The translations under genes and the position numbers were made by a program. A stretch of 54,663 nucleotides of DNA from Gammaproteobacteria bacterium (lineage in GTDB: Bacteria > Pseudomonadota > Gammaproteobacteria > Steroidobacterales > Steroidobacteraceae): assembly GCA_003137095.1 (NCBI GenBank), contig PLET01000050.1, forward strand, positions 1 to 54,663. Reading direction: 5' to 3'. Positions 52,075 to 54,663 of the stretch are shown piece by piece. Every line of letters starts with the position of its first letter. Position 1 is the stretch's first letter. The notes beneath the pieces are model-generated. The model saw nothing but the letters and a program-made list of their open reading frames with translations. It was not told the DNA's origin and made no database searches.

Positions 52075-53352
52075 ATGACGAACCAAGACGCGGTGCTCGT
52101 CGGCCGGAGCAAACCCATCGGATTCGCTGAATTCGTGGCCCTGGCCGCCGCCATGATGTCGACCCAGGCGCTCGCGGTGGACGCGATGCTGCCCGCCCTG
52201 CCGACCATCGTGCGGGCGCTGCACGTGGCGAACGCCAATCACGGACAGTGGGTGGTCACCGCGTACATCGTGGGGCTGGCGACCGGCCAGCTGTTCTGGG
52301 GAGTGATGTCGGATCGATACGGCAGGCGGCCGGTGTTGCTCACCGGTCTGTCATTGTACGTCCTGGCGGCGACCCTTTGCGGGCTCACCGACAGCTTCGT
52401 GGCACTCCTCGGCTGGCGGCTGACGCATGGGCTGGCCGCAGCCAGCGTCGTGGTGACGCGCTCGGTGGTTCGCGATCTGTACTCCGGCAGGCACATGGCA
52501 CGCGTCATGTCGCTCACCTTCATCGTATTCCTGATGGTGCCGGTGATCGCACCCAGCCTCGGGCAGCTGATGCTGCTGCTGGCGCCGTGGCGCTACATCT
52601 TCATCGTGTGCGGCGGCTTCGCAACCCTGGTGTGGCTGTGGGCGCTGCTGCGGCTGCCCGAGACCTTGCATCCGGAATACCGCCTGATACTGACCCGCTC
52701 GCACATCGCGGGCGCCATCCGGCTGGTGCTCGGCAATCGAATCTCGCTGTGTTACACGCTGGCGATGGGCGTGATGTTCGGCTCGCTGCTGGCGTACGTC
52801 GGCATGGTCCAGCAAATCTTCAGCGAGGTGTTCCACCGGCCCCGGCTGATGCCTACGATGTTCGCGCTGTGCGCGGGCTCGATGGGCGTCGCCGCATTCC
52901 TCAATTCACGCATGGTGGAACGGCTCGGCATGCGCCGCATCTCACATTCGGCGCTGCTGCTGTTCATCATCATCGGTGCAGTGCACGTGCTGGTGGCGGA
53001 ATCGGGAATCGAGCCGCTGTGGGCCTTCGTATTGCTGCAGTCTGCGACCATGGCCTGTTTCAGCCTGTCGATGTCGAACTTCGGCGCCATGGCGATGGAA
53101 CCGGTGGGTTCGGTCGCCGGCATCGGCGCCTCCCTGCAGGGCTTCATATCGACCTTGGGCGGCGCCGTCGTCGGCGCGATGATCGGCAGGCAATTCAACG
53201 GCTCGACGTTGCCGCTGGCGGCCGGCGCGCTGGGCTGCGGGATCGCCAGTCTGCTGTTCGTGCTGCTGGCTGAGAACGGACGCTTGTTTCGCGGCCATCA
53301 CTCGGCGGCGACGGTGACGGCGCCCGGGGCCGGCGCCGGTGCCGCCCATTGA
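52075..53352 (+). CDS. Bcr/CflA family drug-efflux MFS transporter
   Basis: 425-residue MFS protein with 12 helices. The N-terminal half has STQALAVDAMLPALPTI, GQLFWGVMSDRYGRRPVLL (loop 2-3 motif) and LTHGLAAASVVVTRSVVRDLY (motif of the Bcr/CflA group), followed by PVIAPSLGQLM (antiporter motif). Members export chloramphenicol, bicyclomycin or other small molecules; the substrate is unknown. It lies 15 bases after gpsA and may share its transcript. Confidence 0.9.
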   Translation: MTNQDAVLVGRSKPIGFAEFVALAAAMMSTQALAVDAMLPALPTIVRALHVANANHGQWVVTAYIVGLATGQLFWGVMSDRYGRRPVLLTGLSLYVLAATLCGLTDSFVALLGWRLTHGLAAASVVVTRSVVRDLYSGRHMARVMSLTFIVFLMVPVIAPSLGQLMLLLAPWRYIFIVCGGFATLVWLWALLRLPETLHPEYRLILTRSHIAGAIRLVLGNRISLCYTLAMGVMFGSLLAYVGMVQQIFSEVFHRPRLMPTMFALCAGSMGVAAFLNSRMVERLGMRRISHSALLLFIIIGAVHVLVAESGIEPLWAFVLLQSATMACFSLSMSNFGAMAMEPVGSVAGIGASLQGFISTLGGAVVGAMIGRQFNGSTLPLAAGALGCGIASLLFVLLAENGRLFRGHHSAATVTAPGAGAGAAH

Positions 53353-53427
53353 GCGCCACCCACGGGAGAATCCGGCGCCAGCGGGCCCCGGTGGACGGAA
53401 CCGTCAGCTCGGCAGGGCCGCGAGATG

Positions 53428-54333
53428 TCATTCGCCGTGGCATTGTCGGATGAAGGCGGAAAGGGCCGTTCGTTGGCGTACAACGTGCTCGTCGCAGGCC
53501 AGAAGCTGCGATCCGGCGGTGCGCGCGAAGCGGTCCAGCACTTGCGCGCAGTTTTGCTCGATCAGATGCCGCACCATCAGCGCCCGCCGCCGCGCTCCCC
53601 CGTGCCGGTCGTGGGGATCGGCATCGATTTCGCGGCCGGCCCGGTCGAGTATGCTGGTCATATTCCATGCGCTGGCATCGAGCGCCGCCACGTGCGCCTG
53701 CAACTGCGACTGCGGATTCTTGCGGTGCAGTTGCCGCGCGGCGTCCACCAGCGACTTCGCTCCCCCCGCCCAGCACGCCGCAGTTCCGATGGCTCCATGC
53801 CAATAAGCGGGCCGGTTCCGATACCAATCGGGACCACCCACCACGCTGGCCTCGCTCAGCATGACCCGATCGAACGACACTGGGCTGACCAGGGGGTCGG
53901 CCACCGTGGGATTCGCCCCGCTTGCACGCTCAATGCGGATTCCGCGAGTGCTGAGCTGCACTTCGAACAGCAACAGGCCCCGTTCGCTGTGCACGGTGAC
54001 CAGCGCGGCGGAGACGAGGGGCGCGGCGCTGCAGAATTGCTTGACGCCGGTGACGCTCCAATAGCCTTCAACACGTTTGGCATGTAGCTTGTCCGGCAGA
54101 TCATCGCCGGCCCAGACGCCGTACAGGACCCCTTCCAGCGGCTCGCGACCGCCCTCGTGCAGGATCGCCAAGGCGTCGATGTGCGCTGCGCCGAGTCGTG
54201 CCATGGACAGATCCGCGCGTCCCAGTTCCGCGAGAATGCGGTGCCGCATCGCCGTATTGCCCTGGCCTGGCGACGGCACGATTCCGGTCCGATTGACCAC
54301 CGGGTTGCGAACCCGCGTATCGAACTCGACCAT
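53428..54333 (-). CDS. Short acyl-CoA dehydrogenase-like protein
   Basis: 301-residue flavoprotein-like sequence with the acyl-CoA dehydrogenase layout but without about 80 N-terminal residues of full-length family members. Visible parts are the beta-domain start VEGYWSVTGVKQFCSAAPLVSAALV, LLLFEVQL, and the C-terminal helical bundle ending QNCAQVLDRFARTAGSQLL and SAFIRQCHGE. GGGGGA lies before ATG 54333; an ATG at 54366 would add 11 residues. Similar short members occur beside PIG-L deacetylase and methyltransferase genes in other bacteria, from memory. Whether it is an active dehydrogenase is unknown. Confidence 0.7.
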   Translation of the reverse strand: MVEFDTRVRNPVVNRTGIVPSPGQGNTAMRHRILAELGRADLSMARLGAAHIDALAILHEGGREPLEGVLYGVWAGDDLPDKLHAKRVEGYWSVTGVKQFCSAAPLVSAALVTVHSERGLLLFEVQLSTRGIRIERASGANPTVADPLVSPVSFDRVMLSEASVVGGPDWYRNRPAYWHGAIGTAACWAGGAKSLVDAARQLHRKNPQSQLQAHVAALDASAWNMTSILDRAGREIDADPHDRHGGARRRALMVRHLIEQNCAQVLDRFARTAGSQLLACDEHVVRQRTALSAFIRQCHGE

Positions 54334-54590
54334 GTGAGTTCCCCCGTGGTTGGCGCCGACCTGCATGAAGTTTGCTGCTGCTGCGGCCGCAGTCGCCAGA
54401 CCAGATCGGCGGCAGATCACGTAGGAATCCGCCGTCGGACGCGGGCGACCTGCCGGCAAATCGTCCGAACCAGCGCTTTCCTACAATCGTTCGAGCGCTA
54501 TTCCCACGCTCGAACGCCCGTTAACACCGGGTGGCGCGCCGACAGCGCGGCGGGACACTCCTGCCATGATCTCGGCCCCACCTACTGTGC
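54334..54590. other. Divergent intergenic region at right end
   Basis: About 260 bases between the acyl-CoA dehydrogenase-like gene and the right-edge ORF. It holds a 10-base-arm hairpin (54488-54516) and a TACAAT hexamer at 54482-54487 reading rightward without a -35. No supported gene; a 14-codon ORF at 54566 has no recognisable features. Confidence 0.5.
54488..54516. repeat. Perfect 10-base-arm inverted repeat
   Basis: CGTTCGAGCG (54488-54497) pairs exactly with CGCTCGAACG (54507-54516) around a 9-base loop. It directly follows a TACAAT hexamer and lies in a divergent region, so an operator is more likely than a terminator. There is no T-tract. Confidence 0.6.
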
Positions 54591-54663
54591 ATGCCAGCAG
54601 CCGTCGCTAGCCAATGCCACGAACGCGCGTTCGCGGTGCTGCTGCTCTGTTGCGCCGCCGGTG
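54591..54663 (+). CDS. Partial outward-reading ORF at right edge
   Basis: ATG 54591 opens 24 codons (MPAAVASQCHERAFAVLLLCCAAG; residues 1-24, of which 18-24 are shared) and runs off the edge. It matches the left-edge ORF residue by residue from the ATG at 12 of 24 positions, and the last 23 bases are identical in inverted orientation. The hydrophobic LLLCC stretch could be a signal peptide or part of a folded domain. No family assigned. Confidence 0.3.
   Translation, partial: MPAAVASQCHERAFAVLLLCCAAG
54641..54663. repeat. Right copy of terminal inverted repeat
   Basis: Exact reverse complement of bases 1-23. It lies in the same reading frame and at the same codon position of the edge ORF as the left copy. 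Confidence 0.8.

Overview
The window is a G+C-rich, densely packed bacterial chromosome segment. A complete aa3-type cytochrome oxidase operon, tatABC, a yibN-grxC-secB-gpsA block beside envC, a bioB-bioC-bioD cluster, a TonB-dependent receptor and several c-di-GMP proteins point to a Gram-negative gammaproteobacterium. The mix of TonB receptor, acyl-CoA ligase and TetR genes would suit the Steroidobacterales/Nevskiales area; that placement is inference from gene content. No rRNA, tRNA, CRISPR array, insertion sequence or prophage was recognised. GTG and TTG starts and 1-4 base stop/start overlaps are common, and two genes appear to start at CTG.

Layout. 1-309: leader of the biotin genes and the edge of an outward-reading ORF. 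310-2919: bioB, bioC, bioD. 3013-11183: DUF2244 protein, coxB, coxA, a 41-residue membrane protein, ctaG, coxC, an inverted DUF2909 gene, SURF1, a SCO-like protein, ctaA and ctaB, which together build the oxidase and its haem A. 11413-14495: kaiB-like gene overlapping a PAS-PAS-GAF-GGDEF-EAL gene. 14500-17228 (minus): two-subunit molybdenum hydroxylase. 17292-23423: AI-2E/PerM protein, uvrD, trkA, trkH. 23496-29563 (minus): MFS transporter, alpha/beta hydrolase, acyl-CoA ligase and TonB receptor, facing a TetR gene at 29783 across two palindromic operators; this looks like a regulated uptake and CoA-activation cluster. 30484-32416: dtd, tatA, tatB, tatC. 32421-36794: three transporters (POT, OPT, EamA). 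36984-38571 (minus): overlapping three-gene unit (60-aa ORF, unknown membrane protein, hydrolase). 38771-40627: stress-type small proteins (three BON domains, CsbD, secreted proteins). 40724-43981: GFA enzyme, NRDE/TANGO2 protein, PqqD-like protein, holin-IV-type membrane protein, SRPBCC protein, MAPEG protein. 44016-49755 (minus): PBP7-like peptidase, CtpA, degenerate GGDEF/EAL protein, EnvC. 49837-53352: yibN, grxC, secB, gpsA, Bcr/CflA transporter. 53428-54333 (minus): short acyl-CoA dehydrogenase-like protein.

Most interesting items: (i) an orphan PqqD/RRE-like protein whose C-terminal tail contains a YxxPxL motif like that of RiPP leader peptides; (ii) a KaiB homologue translationally coupled to a sensory phosphodiesterase with a decayed GGDEF site and no KaiC in view; (iii) a second GGDEF/EAL protein with both sites decayed, between ctpA and envC; (iv) homologous outward-reading ORFs at the two window ends, both starting 73 bases from the edge and ending in the same 23 bases; (v) two CTG starts; (vi) tandem TetR operators.
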